Below are positions 25,890 through 37,833 of a DNA stretch of 64,000 nt, one piece after another; positions within the stretch are counted from its first letter, which is position 1; the number at the start of each line of letters is the position of its first letter. The notes beneath the pieces are model-generated. The model saw only the letters and a program-made list of their open reading frames with translations. It ran no database searches and was not told the DNA's origin. The translations under genes were made by a program, and so were the position numbers. The DNA is from Bolinopsis microptera (taxonomy: Eukaryota > Ctenophora > Tentaculata > Lobata > Bolinopsidae): the NCBI RefSeq assembly GCF_026151205.1, contig NC_087082.1:11098707-11162706 (forward strand). Reading direction: 5' to 3'.

Positions 25890-26062
25890 AGTGACAATTT
25901 TGGGACTTTGACGGGCTATAACTTTCGCTAGGAGCAGCCATTTCCCCAAAACTTGGTACCATATGACTCTACTCAATGAGACCTTTCCAATGATGTATAA
26001 TATGTTGGGTTTTGAGACATAAAATGTTCACCCGCAAGTTGATGCTCTTAGTACATACACTA
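25890..26062 (+). repeat. Dispersed repeat, partner of 18482-18655
   Basis: Inverted copy of the repeat at 18482-18655, near-identical by eye over about 173 bp and 7.2 kb apart. Confidence 0.85.
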
Positions 26063-26219
26063 ATTACTGTGCCGCGCCGAGCTGCCATGAATTGACATCG
26101 TCAATTAACTTTTACACCTAATTTTGCTCCAAAAGCCGCGCACCATCAAATGTGGCACCTAGGCGAAACTCACTGATTATTCCAAAAAGGTATGACAAAT
26201 TTGGTACTGTGAAAATTCT

Positions 26220-26435
26220 TTGTCATACGTTGTATGACCCGCCGCGCATGAGTGCGCGGCTCCCCCTGTATCGTCGAAACTCTACAGCTTCACTATAGTT
26301 AACGGGTGATACTCGTAAAATATCTGTTCCATATATTGGACCGTCGACGAGTCCAACTCGGCGCGCGTCCTGGTAGGTTGTAAACCTATAACACTATAGT
26401 GAAGCGACCGTGGGGGTCACCACGTGATACAAGAA
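26220..26435. repeat. CGCG-rich palindromic element with nested insert
   Basis: Starts with TACGTTGTATGACCCGCCGC and GCGGCTCCCCCTGTATCGTC, and ends with GTGGGGGTCACCACGTGATA. A second copy surrounds 55055-55670. Between the halves here are short inverted repeats GCTTCACTATAGTT (26287-26300) and AACACTATAGTGAAGC (26390-26405). Those flank an 80-bp module (26299-26378) repeated at 26693-26772. Confidence 0.7.
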
Positions 26436-26692
26436 ATGCTCACAGTCTCTTCTAGAAAGCAATTATGGTACCAAAATTTTGAAAATCCGAGCAAGTTTAT
26501 TTTTATCGTGCACCCCCTAATACAATTATAATTATAACGGCGAGCGTCTTGGTAGGTTATAACAAGTACAGTCACAGGCCATTCTGCATAATCATTGTAC
26601 TCTTCATATTATGTTTTATTATATTCGACTTTTTTATTGTCTTTATCACTATCAGTTACTAGTTATTTTTACTGACACTGCTGCTGCTTATA

Positions 26693-26772
26693 TTAACGGG
26701 TGATACTCGTAAAATATCTGTTCCATATATTGGACCGTCGACGAGTCCAACTCGGCGCGCGTCCTGGTAGGT
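26693..26772 (+). repeat. 80-bp direct repeat of 26299-26378
   Basis: Runs from TTAACGGGTGATACTCG to GCGCGCGTCCTGGTAGGT and looks identical by eye to the copy at 26299-26378, 394 bp away. Confidence 0.93.
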
Positions 26773-26831
26773 ACGTTGTAAACCTACAATGATATTGGGA
26801 TACGTTACATGCATATCAATGCTTATAGCAT

Positions 26832-26922
26832 TGTTGCGCGATGCACTACTGGGTCACGCCGCGCATTGTCTCGCAACCGTATGCAGATCGGCGAGATGCG
26901 AAGGATTGACATCGTGAATCAA
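26832..26922. repeat. CGCG-rich dispersed repeat (copy A)
   Basis: Begins with GCGCGATGCACTACTGGGTC and ends with GACATCGTGAATCAA. The same two ends bound 37834-37981, and partial motifs occur near 18466. It has short inner repeats and no ORF. Confidence 0.75.
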
Positions 26923-27196
26923 CTTATAGCATTATAATCATGCATAATTAATTAAATCAACTACCTGCATGGCTCGCTAATCCCTGTGCGCGGCGCTCTT
27001 TTCAAGTTTTCTTAGCGCAATTCTTGGTACAGTGTACAAGTCATACTAATGATGGGTTTAGAGCCAATATAAAACAAAGTTTAACTGCACTTGCAAGTAT
27101 TTCATGTGATGAATATTAAATACAGTGGTCGACCGGGGGCAGGATTCTGACCGGGGCCGGGGACCCCCAATATAGCCGGTGCCTGGGCCGGGGCTG

Positions 27197-29019
27197 TGTA
27201 ATGAACCTCGGAAATTCCAAGAATTTCCAGTCATTCTGTGCTTGAATGATTTTGTGTTTAAGATATATCTCCTTAAGTTTAGCAGATCATTTATATAAGA
27301 AGTGTATCTGAATTATAGAATAGGCTTACGTTTAATTAACAAACGGAGCTTTTTGTGTTTAACCAAGGGACAATTCGACACGGTTGATGACATTCCATGG
27401 AGGTGTCCAATCAGAGCGCCACAGAAGAACACCTGATAGCAGACCGGCCTATCAGTATCACAGTTTCAGACGATGGTCTATGGATCGTAAGGATGGATAA
27501 TGAGCGGCAGAGTTTAACGATAATGAGCGGCGGACTCAGTGGGATCGGAGATGATATATGAGGATGACGATCGGAGAACAAGGGAGTCTTAGACCAGCAC
27601 AGTCGATAGGGTTGTTCGAGTACTCAGGGGCCAATAGGCAGGTTTCGACCGGCTACGCCATGTTTTATAAGCTTGCTAGACGTAGGTAGTAATCCAGTAA
27701 GTTCTCTTCCTTAATTTGATGTGAGCGTTTAATTTAGCTGTCTTGCTTCTAATTTAAGAGTTCAGACGTGAATTGATAATAATGTTGTTTTCAAGTTTCT
27801 ATTCCAGTTTCCTATGTGGCTATAGTAATACGTCATTTCTATCTAGGTTCAACCAGACACGAATACATCTTGCAGTTTTGTTGATAAGATTCCTCCTAAA
27901 CTAGATGACAATTCCAAAGACCATCATGCGTGTTGGGTTCGTTCTAGAGGTAAATTCCTTTTCTATTAGTCTCAGCATGTTAGATCTAAGAATAATAAAA
28001 AAGGTAGTTGAACATCGTAGTTCCTTATCCTCAATTAATATTCATGATTGTACAAAATTACGTTGTCGTTTTCCAGGTCACATATCCACGAGGATTCCTG
28101 CTAATACCGTGTTGTTACTTGCTATTGTCAATACCAGCTTGATCGGGCCAAGAATAATTGATTCTACTTCGTCAGCCAAGGTAATTAGTTCAGTTACGAC
28201 GTCTGCATAAAGTAGTAGATATATTCCATTTTAATTGATTAATTGTTGTATTATAGAGTAAGACTAAGATTTGACATTACCTTTTATATTAATAGTTACA
28301 TGTGCAAGTTTAAAGTAGTTTCCAGTTGGCTATGAATTGTTTTAACACCATAGTTAAAAGATATTGTTTTCAGACCAGACTTCCTCCACCATTCGTGACG
28401 GCCAACCTGTTAAAGATCGAGACACCGTGATACTCCATTCCACCTACACCATTGCTTAGAAATAGACTTTGAAAGGTGATTGCACCATCATAGATTTGGA
28501 CACCAAGATATTTCCCTTAAATAGGTTATGAGAAGATGTTCTCCCGTGTCAATTAATTAGTATAGTACAAAAAGCTTACTTCCATTGTTATATAATCATT
28601 TTTTTATAAGAAGGTTTTTGTTCATTAATTACACTACTATTATTATAGTAGATCTATATTCTTGCTTACATTGTTGTATCAATTTGTGTTAACCCACCAA
28701 AATTGAAAGTCTGAATTATAATCACTAACCGCACTAAATTAAATAAGAAGTAACATGAAACTCTGAATTCTAGCAAAACTATAATTTCCCTAAAACAAAA
28801 GTTTTAAGACGCTCAATCGTGGGTTCAGAACCTTCCGAGACGGACTCTCTTGATATAACCGGGGCCTCCCATGTATAGTTCTAGCCAAGTCAAAAGGAGC
28901 TCTAAATAAATAATTTCTTGGAGGAAATAAAGTACTACATATCATGGACATGGGAGAGGTGATTATTACCCGGTACTAGCAACTAACACCTGTCTAAATT
29001 GGTACCGTGGTTAATAACA
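27197..29019 (+). repeat. 5' LTR, 1823 bp
   Basis: Matches 32017-33844. It lacks a 9-bp TTATTTATT-like insertion near 27878 and has an extra GTAG near 27685 compared with the other copy. Each LTR contains the same 101-codon ORF (27905-28210 here) without a recognised family, probably chance. Confidence 0.93.
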
Positions 29020-30882
29020 TTGGAGCAGCAATGCGTTGGGCTCTTAAAATTTTTACCAAAATTTAAAAAAATCAGCGAGTGGGTTGATACAGATTTATTT
29101 CTAAATAGTTTGTCGGCGAGTAATGGCAAAATAGAAGATTCCAATTAATATTTATTACGTTTGCTAGTTAGCATAAGGTTATAGGTCTTTTTTTTCACGT
29201 TTGTTTCCTCTTAAGTTAAATCTAAGCTTCAATTCCATTTAATTCATTAAGTGTTCATTTAAGACTAAGACTGCCGACAAATCATTATAATTTTTTCATT
29301 TAATTTTGTTTTACGTTTAGAAATACAGACCAAGGACTCAGCCAGAGGAGAAGGAATGATGTACTGGATTAGAGAATCTCAATATCAACTGTTATGTGAG
29401 TTGTAATAATTAAATATTGTTAAATTTGGTATAACTTAGTGGGTTTTGATGTGAGGTTAAGTTAAAGGTTTATGATACACGATGAGAAAGGTGATTATAA
29501 GTTGATATTGTACTAGAAATAGCGTATTGCTGTATTGGGATAAGCGAGAAAGTATGAGCTATCAAGTTATTAAAATGGTACTTTTTAAAGCGTCAAATTT
29601 TGAGCATAAATGTTTAAAGATGATATATGGGAGAGTTCTTGCCGGCCGGCACACAAACAATTAATGATTATGAAGTTAATGTTTTGGTAAGTAAGGGCCA
29701 TGAATTTTGTGGGAAGGAGATGGATGATTGTTGCAGGCATCAGGTGTCATAATAGGCCTATGTGTCGCTCGTTATTTGTTCTGCTCTATCACTTCATGAT
29801 TTTCACTGTATATTCGTGGCAATCTAGGTTATTCTTTGGGTAGGTTCGTTTTGATTATTTTACCAGGAGAAACAGTAGCATGATTGATATTCGTTAACTA
29901 TTAAGTCCCCGGGGAAATTTCGGAAAGTTACAGAAATTTAAGTTGGGTGATATTTATGTGCACAAATATCAGGAGTAAATTTTGAATCAAAGGTTTATAT
30001 TAAGTACGCAGAATAAGAATGTTATGAGATTAATTAGCTTGATTGGGAGATTCAAGTTTGTCCATCATTGTTAGGTTTCTTGGTCTGTAGTTTTGTTAAA
30101 TTGAGCAATAACGTTGTTTTTACAGATAACGTGGACATAATAATACGACGAGAAGACCCTCGAGTTATTTTTTTTATCGCAAAATGTTTTAATAGTTGAT
30201 TAAGATGGAGACTGTGCTGGGCTGGGACTCACATTCACGACGTAAGCCCTTGTATGTTAACAATTGAACTATGTAAAATTCCTATACCTATGATTAAGTC
30301 CGCTAAGCACTGATAAACAACATTTTTCTATTTAACTTCAATTGCTTACAGTTACTAGTTCAATACTTTCCATTCTATTAAGCATCAGTTTGACGCCACC
30401 TTCGTTAACGAATCTATTAAGGGACACTATTTTTCCGAAAAGCAGTTTTCTTTATTATTATGTAATCGGGCCTAGTATTCATAATTTACATACTATGACC
30501 GTTATCTTTGTCACGGAATAGGTATCAGACAGCTGTATCAGGCCAATGTCCGTGTAATACACTGCAAGGATTACGGTTGCAGTTGTGAAACATTTGTTTA
30601 TTCGTACCGAATTATTTCTGGGGTGATCTCATTCAGTTCTTAATAAGAGCGAGCAAGAACTTATCATTTTATTCGGATTGAGCAAGTTTTAAGCATAGTA
30701 TTTACGGTGCTATTGTAATTCAATAATTTTAACAAACAATGCAATGCATTTAATCAGGTACCTAGATGAGTCTTATTCTAATTCCAAACTGTAAATTTAA
30801 CTCCATTATTATCTCGTTGTCACCCTTTTCCATTTGGAGATTTGCAATTAGAATCACTAATTAGAAATCTCTTATTTAGTAA
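29020..30882. other. Leader between LTR 1 and gag, no ORF recognised
   Basis: Begins with the primer-binding-like TGGAGCAGCAATGCG. The 1.86 kb is AT-rich with no long ORF and no pol motif that I could see. It may hold packaging signals or the scar of a deleted coding region. Confidence 0.5.
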
Positions 30883-31737
30883 ATGGCTGATGCCGTTCAA
30901 GACCCACAGTTAGGGGAGCATGATGAACATGTTCCTATCATGGATCCTAGAGGTCCACCACCAGTGCCACCGAGAGCTCTTCTAGCACAGCAAGCACCAG
31001 TACAGTTTTTAAGATCACCTCCACAGTTACGTCATGAAAATGACCTGGACCTTTATTTACTCCGATTTCAAAGTTATGTTAACTCCATAGGAGCAAGACT
31101 CGATGAAATACCCCACATTTTGGTAAATTGTATGAGTGACGAGGTTTTGATGGCTGTAGAGAGATTTCTTGTTCCTAACATAGCATACGGCCAGCTGATA
31201 GCAATCTTGAGAAGAGAGCTTGGAGAAACGAATGAAAATAGAGAGTCATATAAGGCCAAGCTACGAAAAACATTGAGAAACCGGAATGAAAATGTCAGAG
31301 CATACTATGTACGGTTATATAATATTGCCAAGAAAGCATATGCCAACCATGAGGAATTCCGGGACCTGGTTTTGCGAGACGCATTTATCAATAACATCCA
31401 GGACGCAGGAATTGCTGCTAGATTGCGCGAGCAAGCTAACATGAATAATGAGCAGCTATTAGAGCACGCCACCATGCTTGTAACCTGCAAAAATGCCTCG
31501 TCACGCCAGACCGAGCAAATAAATGCAGCACTTAATTCTGAAAAATCTGCCCAAAATGAGCTACAGAAAATATCAGATCAATTAGGACAGCTTGTAGACT
31601 TAATGGCAAATAATTTCCTCACAATCACAGACACATATGCTAAAAATCCAGTCTCTGATCTAGCTGAAATCGATTACCATAGGCAAGGTTGTCAAGGTGA
31701 TGAGTACCAAACCTACCAATTCTTTGATTTCGAATAG
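30883..31737 (+). CDS. Retrotransposon Gag-like protein (no zinc knuckle, no pol)
   Basis: The protein has 284 residues. A Pro-rich N-terminus (GPPPVPPRALL) leads into a helical domain with LYLLRFQSYVNSI, LVNCMSDEVLMAVERFL, and VRAYYVRLYNIAKKAY. This pattern is typical of the capsid region of Ty3/gypsy-type Gag proteins. The C-terminal third is Gln/Asn-rich and coiled-coil-like (ALNSEKSAQNELQKISDQLG). There is no CCHC zinc knuckle, and the stop is followed by AT-rich DNA rather than a protease frame. It would form particles that package the element RNA if enzymes are supplied in trans; this role is inferred. It is unlike the Gag at 49633-50895 by eye. Confidence 0.75.
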   Translation: MADAVQDPQLGEHDEHVPIMDPRGPPPVPPRALLAQQAPVQFLRSPPQLRHENDLDLYLLRFQSYVNSIGARLDEIPHILVNCMSDEVLMAVERFLVPNIAYGQLIAILRRELGETNENRESYKAKLRKTLRNRNENVRAYYVRLYNIAKKAYANHEEFRDLVLRDAFINNIQDAGIAARLREQANMNNEQLLEHATMLVTCKNASSRQTEQINAALNSEKSAQNELQKISDQLGQLVDLMANNFLTITDTYAKNPVSDLAEIDYHRQGCQGDEYQTYQFFDFE

Positions 31738-32016
31738 GCAAACCGGTACACATTATTTTGAGCACGGTAATACATATAATTATATATATATTTTTTAAAA
31801 ATATATAAAATAAAACTAAAAGAAAACTTTATTATAAACTAGTAATCTTATTTTATATAAGTTTTCTTTATTTTCGTTAGTATGGAAAATCTCTTTTTGT
31901 TAATGAGATTTATTTACATGGTTTTTAATATTTTCGTTTGTGATCGTTCAAAAGAATTAAAAAAAGTCATTCAAGCATTATTTTATCGACGGGGACGTCT
32001 CTTTAAAGCAGAGAGA

Positions 32017-33844
32017 TGTAATGAACCTCGGAAATTCCAAGAATTTCCAGTCATTCTGTGCTTGAATGATTTTGTGTTTAAGATATATCTCCTTAAGTTT
32101 AGCAGATCATTTATATAAGAAGTGTATCTGAATTATAGAATAGGCTTACGTTTAATTAACAAACGGAGCTTTTTGTGTTTAACCAAGGGACAATTCGACA
32201 CGGTTGATGACATTCCATGGAGGTGTCCAATCAGAGCGCCACAGAAGAACACCTGATAGCAGACCGGCCTATCAGTATCACAGTTTCAGACGATGGTCTA
32301 TGGATCGTAAGGATGGATAATGAGCGGCAGAGTTTAACGATAATGAGCGGCGGACTCAGTGGGATCGGAGATGATATATGAGGATGACGATCGGAGAACA
32401 AGGGAGTCTTAGACCAGCACAGTCGATAGGGTTGTTCGAGTACTCAGGGGCCAATAGGCAGGTTTCGACCGGCTACGCCATGTTTTATAAGCTTGCTAGA
32501 CGTAGTAATCCAGTAAGTTCTCTTCCTTAATTTGATGTGAGCGTTTAATTTAGCTGTCTTGCTTCTAATTTAAGAGTTCAGACGTGAATTGATAATAATG
32601 TTGTTTTCAAGTTTCTATTCCAGTTTCCTATGTGGCTATAGTAATACGTCATTTCTATCTAGGTTCAACCAGACACGAATACATCTTGCAGTTTTATTTA
32701 TTTTGTTGATAAGATTCCTCCTAAACTAGATGACAATTCCAAAGACCATCATGCGTGTTGGGTTCGTTCTAGAGGTAAATTCCTTTTCTATTAGTCTCAG
32801 CATGTTAGATCTAAGAATAATAAAAAAGGTAGTTGAACATCGTAGTTCCTTATCCTCAATTAATATTCATGATTGTACAAAATTACGTTGTCGTTTTCCA
32901 GGTCACATATCCACGAGGATTCCTGCTAATACCGTGTTGTTACTTGCTATTGTCAATACCAGCTTGATCGGGCCAAGAATAATTGATTCTACTTCGTCAG
33001 CCAAGGTAATTAGTTCAGTTACGACGTCTGCATAAAGTAGTAGATATATTCCATTTTAATTGATTAATTGTTGTATTATAGAGTAAGACTAAGATTTGAC
33101 ATTACCTTTTATATTAATAGTTACATGTGCAAGTTTAAAGTAGTTTCCAGTTGGCTATGAATTGTTTTAACACCATAGTTAAAAGATATTGTTTTCAGAC
33201 CAGACTTCCTCCACCATTCGTGACGGCCAACCTGTTAAAGATCGAGACACCGTGATACTCCATTCCACCTACACCATTGCTTAGAAATAGACTTTGAAAG
33301 GTGATTGCACCATCATAGATTTGGACACCAAGATATTTCCCTTAAATAGGTTATGAGAAGATGTTCTCCCGTGTCAATTAATTAGTATAGTACAAAAAGC
33401 TTACTTCCATTGTTATATAATCATTTTTTTATAAGAAGGTTTTTGTTCATTAATTACACTACTATTATTATAGTAGATCTATATTCTTGCTTACATTGTT
33501 GTATCAATTTGTGTTAACCCACCAAAATTGAAAGTCTGAATTATAATCACTAACCGCACTAAATTAAATAAGAAGTAACATGAAACTCTGAATTCTAGCA
33601 AAACTATAATTTCCCTAAAACAAAAGTTTTAAGACGCTCAATCGTGGGTTCAGAACCTTCCGAGACGGACTCTCTTGATATAACCGGGGCCTCCCATGTA
33701 TAGTTCTAGCCAAGTCAAAAGGAGCTCTAAATAAATAATTTCTTGGAGGAAATAAAGTACTACATATCATGGACATGGGAGAGGTGATTATTACCCGGTA
33801 CTAGCAACTAACACCTGTCTAAATTGGTACCGTGGTTAATAACA
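32017..33844 (+). repeat. 3' LTR, 1828 bp
   Basis: Partner of 27197-29019. The length difference of 5 bp is fully explained by the two indels. A short AT-rich ORF with a hydrophobic stretch starts at 31882 and runs into this LTR; I give it no weight. Confidence 0.93.
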
Positions 33845-34714
33845 GGCTGACCACTGAGAATTGGCCGGCGCGGGACCGGGAAATCTTTCATTTTGCCGGG
33901 GCCGGGGGTAGTTTACCAAACTGAAGTCAGAAATTGAAACATGAATTTGATAATAATTTAGGCTGGTGTGATGCAATCGGGAAGGATTAAACTCAAGGTG
34001 CGGTTTATCCTCACCGACTTGAGGATTAAACCGCAACTTTGTGCTGTGAACCAACTCAGCATAATCCTCATTATCCTGAGATCCATACTTAATTTCTAAT
34101 CCTCAACTCGGAACTGAGGAAAACCCTCAGCTGCTACTTTATCTGCACCTCGGGATTTAAAACATAAAAGTAATCCCACATCCAAATTATGGCTCGGTTC
34201 ACAAAAATTTACCATAAATGTTAGGCTCTGTAGTTTACGTTGAGCCGTATTTTTAGCTGCAGTGCAGTATTTTTACTTTCTAGTTTCTACATATGTTTTA
34301 TCTGTTATTGCAAATTTCTCGGAGACGATTAATTGAAAATTCTGATCATACTGAGGAAGAACCACGGTTTTTATGTTACTAGCCGTAGTCTAATTTAAGC
34401 CGTATGTTGTATTTTCTATATTTAAACGTACTCAACGTAGACAATAAATTGTTTCAACTTTGAAATCTCATAATCAATAATTACCATTAAATTTTAAATT
34501 GTGTTTTGATTTTTTTCAAAAACGTGTCAAAATGATCATTCATGAAATCCCCGGCTGTGCCCCCCGGCAAATGCATGGTTTTTGGCCGGGGCCGGGGCTA
34601 AATTTATTAGCCGGGGCCGGGGCCGGGGTTTGCCAAATATTGGCCGGGGCCGGGAAGGGCCGGGGGTTGTGATTTTGGCCGGGGCCGGGGCCCCGGTCGA
34701 CCATTGATTAAGTA

Positions 34715-35127
34715 TTGACCATTGTTAATGGTCTGGCCCGGCGCGAGCTACTTCGTAGCACTTGCCACCCTGCAGTTTCTTGGCGTTCAAATCGTAAATT
34801 CGCGCGCAAAAATTACACCGGCGCGCCTTCCATTAATGATGCATTAGACGCATACATTATTAGCAGCGAGTGCGTTGAACGAACAGTCACTCGCGCCGCG
34901 CGCAATGCAACAACGACTAATTTCAAAATTATATTTCATTATTAATTTAAACTTCAGTTTTGCAAATTTGGCAATAATTGTCATTCAAATATACAAGTGG
35001 TCATTTCATTGACGGATGTTACTCGTCTAAATTTCTTCGAAGTAGCGCGCGCCGCTTTCTTCTCGAAAGCCCGATGGCAAGTGCTACGAAGTAGCGCGCG
35101 CCGGGCCAGATCATTAACAATGGTCAA
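34715..35127. mobile_element. 413-bp MITE with 53-bp TIRs
   Basis: Left arm 34715-34767 and right arm 35075-35127 are inverted copies starting TTGACCATTGTTAATG, with about two mismatches. They contain the GCTACTTCGTAGC-type core. No transposase ORF and no clear target-site duplication. It begins 11 bp after the end of the GC-rich element. Confidence 0.8.
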
Positions 35128-36363
35128 GTCATTTCATAAACGATTATATTGTTTTATTTAATGGAGCCGACTGTTTGTAATTAATGATTGACGGTAGTTT
35201 ATTCTATTTGCCATTGAAAAATATTACGCGTTCAGTATTGATAATTATGGTATTGGCATGATTAATATATTAATATAATTCTTACGCTACACTAGTATAT
35301 GGTAGGCTTAATAAAGTTTTGGTCATTAACATTGATTGGAAAAATTCCAAAAATTGAAATAAGACATTTTAAATTTTATTTTTAAATGTAATTCTAGTCA
35401 AGTAGTCAAGCCGCGCATCCAAGCTTTATCCAAATTGCAAACTTTGTAAATGTTTGCAGAGTAAATATTTTCGTTTTGAGTATACAAACTGAGTTTAAGG
35501 TAACCAGTTTGTTGAGTCATGCAATGTACGTGAGCTTGTATCTTTCATTAACATTGTTCAATTGCAATTGGATACCGCTGGCACTCGCTGACTTTAAAAT
35601 GTTCAACCAACCCGCAACAAGAAAATAGAGGTAAGACCTTTCGTCTAGACACTTGATGATATTTGTTGTAGCTATCTCCTTTGATAAGTGATAATAACAA
35701 TCTTTCATTCATCGAATAATTTTTGCAGTGAAGACAGGGTAACTACTCGATCATTATTTTTGTCCAGGTTAATTGATCTGAAAAAGAATGCCGTCCAGGA
35801 TGCATCATTCTCAAATATGGTTGCTAAAATATGGACTTATGATCTACGGCAGTGGTAAGGGCTCCTAATTTGCTCATGAAACATGACCCGTTCAAATCAA
35901 AACAGAAGTCTGCTGTGTAATTATACTATATATCAATGAATAATATTTTTCAGAATGTGATGAAGAGTAGTGGAAATGTTTTAATCTCAAGATGAACTAC
36001 ATTCTGACGTCATGGGATAATAATACAACAGTTTTGTTCGCCCTCTCCGATCCCTTTGGCTAGGTGAGTTAATTTAATCTGAGTACAGAGTATTAAATTG
36101 TAGGCTCTATTAATAATAATAATTCTATACAGTTTCATAATTGAAACAATTATGGCCCCTTATTGTGGGCAGAGTATGTGTCTTTGTTGATATGTCCTGG
36201 TATAAACTTATCTGAGTGACTGCATTAAAATAATTTTTTGTAATTGCAATTGTACTAGAAACTAGTCGAAAGCATTCAAAATGTAATATCAGCTATATGC
36301 CTGCATCGAGAAGAAAGCGGCGCGCGCTACTTTGAAGAAATTTAGACGAGTAACATCCGTCAA
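35009..36363. mobile_element. 1.35-kb TIR element nested with the MITE
   Basis: Inverted arms of 57 bp lie at 35009-35065 and 36307-36363, starting TTGACGGATGTTACTCGTCT. The left arm sits inside the 413-bp MITE, so the two share modules or one inserted into the other. The 1.2 kb between the arms has no recognised ORF, so it is non-autonomous. Confidence 0.7.
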
Positions 36364-36736
36364 ATTAAGTATTATATGTAATAAAATAGTTACATTGTGT
36401 AGTAACAATAATATGTCATTGTTTCTTTTATATTGACTCATTTAAACATTTTAATGGTTTACCTCCAGTTTGGGATCAGGGATGTTTAAGTTTTGTTTTG
36501 AAATTCGCTTTCTATTACCTGAGGACCCCAGGCTATTATGTTCATTAACATAAATATAGATTTGGCGGAATGACAGGCTGAGCGCGGCCCAGTAAGCTTT
36601 CTATTTTTATAATAATCTTTTTTGTTCTCGGTATATTTTGATTGTATACTGATAACTCACCCTCATCTAAAACTAAATTTAAGGGGGGGGGGGTTCAACC
36701 TGATTTTTTTGTGAAACTTGGTTTCGAGATAGCAGT

Positions 36737-37524
36737 TGACCAACAAACTAAGACCGGTGACCGAACTTTTGAGGGGGTCCCGGACACCAACCGCCAAACG
36801 GTGCCCGCGGGGCAGCCACGCCCATATTTGGTCCAAATTAAGCCAAATTAAGCCAAATACCCTGAATATGCCCAAAATACAGATTTAAGGTGCTCTACTT
36901 GTAGCTAGTGGTACAAAATTCAGAATTTGGTCGCCAAATTGTTTTAAAGGCCTAACTCAAAATTCTGTCCCAAAACTTAAGGTCGAAATGCAATTCTACG
37001 TTGATTCTGAAAATTTCATGTAACAATATTGAAACCCTATTATATATTGAGTTCTATTGTTTTGAGCGAAGTCAGTTTTGCAAATATCGCGAACTGAGAT
37101 ATGGCCAATTTTGTTCATTTTTTTGCGATTATTTGAACACAGAATCCACAGTTAGGTAGATACTGAGCTGATAATCATAGATAATGTGTAGTATAGGCTT
37201 AACTTCCATATAAAGTTGGTTTCATTAAAAATATTGATATTTGACCAATTTATGGGCCAAAATCGATCAAATTTGGTGCGTATGCCCAAATATGGTCATA
37301 TGGTTTTAGGCCCATAACTCAGTCATTTTTTGTCCAATCTTGATGAAAATTCGTATACGAGTTCAGAGGACCAAAAATCTGGATTTTGGGCATGTTTAGG
37401 GTATTTGGCTAAATTGGGCTTAATTTGGACCAAATATGGGCGTGGCTGCCCCGCGGGCACTGTTTGGCGGTTGGGGTCCGGGACCCCCTCAAAAGTTCGG
37501 TCACCGGTCCTAGTTTGTTGGTCA
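36737..37524. mobile_element. Foldback element with 150-bp inverted arms
   Basis: Arms at 36737-36886 and 37375-37524 are inverted copies beginning TGACCAACAAACTA and carrying CCGCGGGGCAGCC in both. They differ by a few substitutions and small indels. The loop of about 490 bp has repeated AAATTGG/CCAATTT motifs but no ORF. No clear target-site duplication. ORFs crossing the arms are not genes. Confidence 0.85.
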
Positions 37525-37833
37525 GCGAGCTCTGGAGAAAGAGTGGGCTCCTTGAAGATTCTGGGGCGATTGAAGAAACGGGAACAAGTGATCCTTGAGG
37601 TGATAGAAGATATTGAGAGTGGAGAATAAGCGATAAGGAGAATGGATAGACAGACTTAATCTTGACTTTTATTTATTTTGGTACAGGGTTTACTGCATGC
37701 CACAATTGAAATTCATCATATATGTGTCACCATAGGATTGGGATGATCGATTGCGACTGATTGTATTTATTTTACACTTTAGTTCAATCGACATTAGACA
37801 TGACATGTAATTTCCATCTAAATTATAGATCAA

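Larger units (their letters stand above)
23812..27125. other. Gene-free stretch of duplicated and CGCG-rich repeats
   Basis: Holds four tandem copies of a 22-bp CTTGGAACTGGATTTGCTCT-type unit (24339-24425), a 313-bp tandem duplication (25024-25620), a dispersed repeat (25890-26062), two 80-bp direct repeats, and CGCG-rich modules. No coding gene is supported. Confidence 0.6.
27197..33844 (+). mobile_element. Non-autonomous LTR retrotransposon with Gag but no Pol
   Basis: Complete by structure. LTRs at 27197-29019 and 32017-33844 both begin TGTAATGAACC and end AATAACA. The insertion is flanked by the 5-bp duplication GGCTG (27192-27196 and 33845-33849). A primer-binding-like TGGAGCAGCAATGCG starts two bases after LTR 1, and the purine-rich AAAGCAGAGAGA precedes LTR 2. 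The internal 3.0 kb contains one gag ORF (30883-31737), a leader of about 1.86 kb and no protease, RT or integrase. The LTRs differ visibly only by a 4-bp and a 9-bp indel, so the insertion is young. Its enzymes must come from another element. The layout resembles the TR-GAG class described in plants. Confidence 0.88.
27126..34703. mobile_element. GC-rich TIR element (about 925 bp) split by an LTR retrotransposon
   Basis: Ends are exact inverted repeats: TGGTCGACCGGGG at 27126-27138 and CCCCGGTCGACCA at 34691-34703. The parts outside the LTR element (27126-27196 and 33845-34703) carry repeated GGCCGGGGCCGGGG motifs. Subtracting the LTR insertion and one TSD leaves about 925 bp without an ORF, so this is a non-autonomous element. 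I found no convincing target-site duplication for it. The strong G-runs could form quadruplexes. Confidence 0.7.

Noticed and set aside
27905-28210. 101-codon ORF present identically in both LTRs (second copy 32730-33035)
   Set aside because: No family signature; identity is explained by LTR duplication. Kept only as a note.
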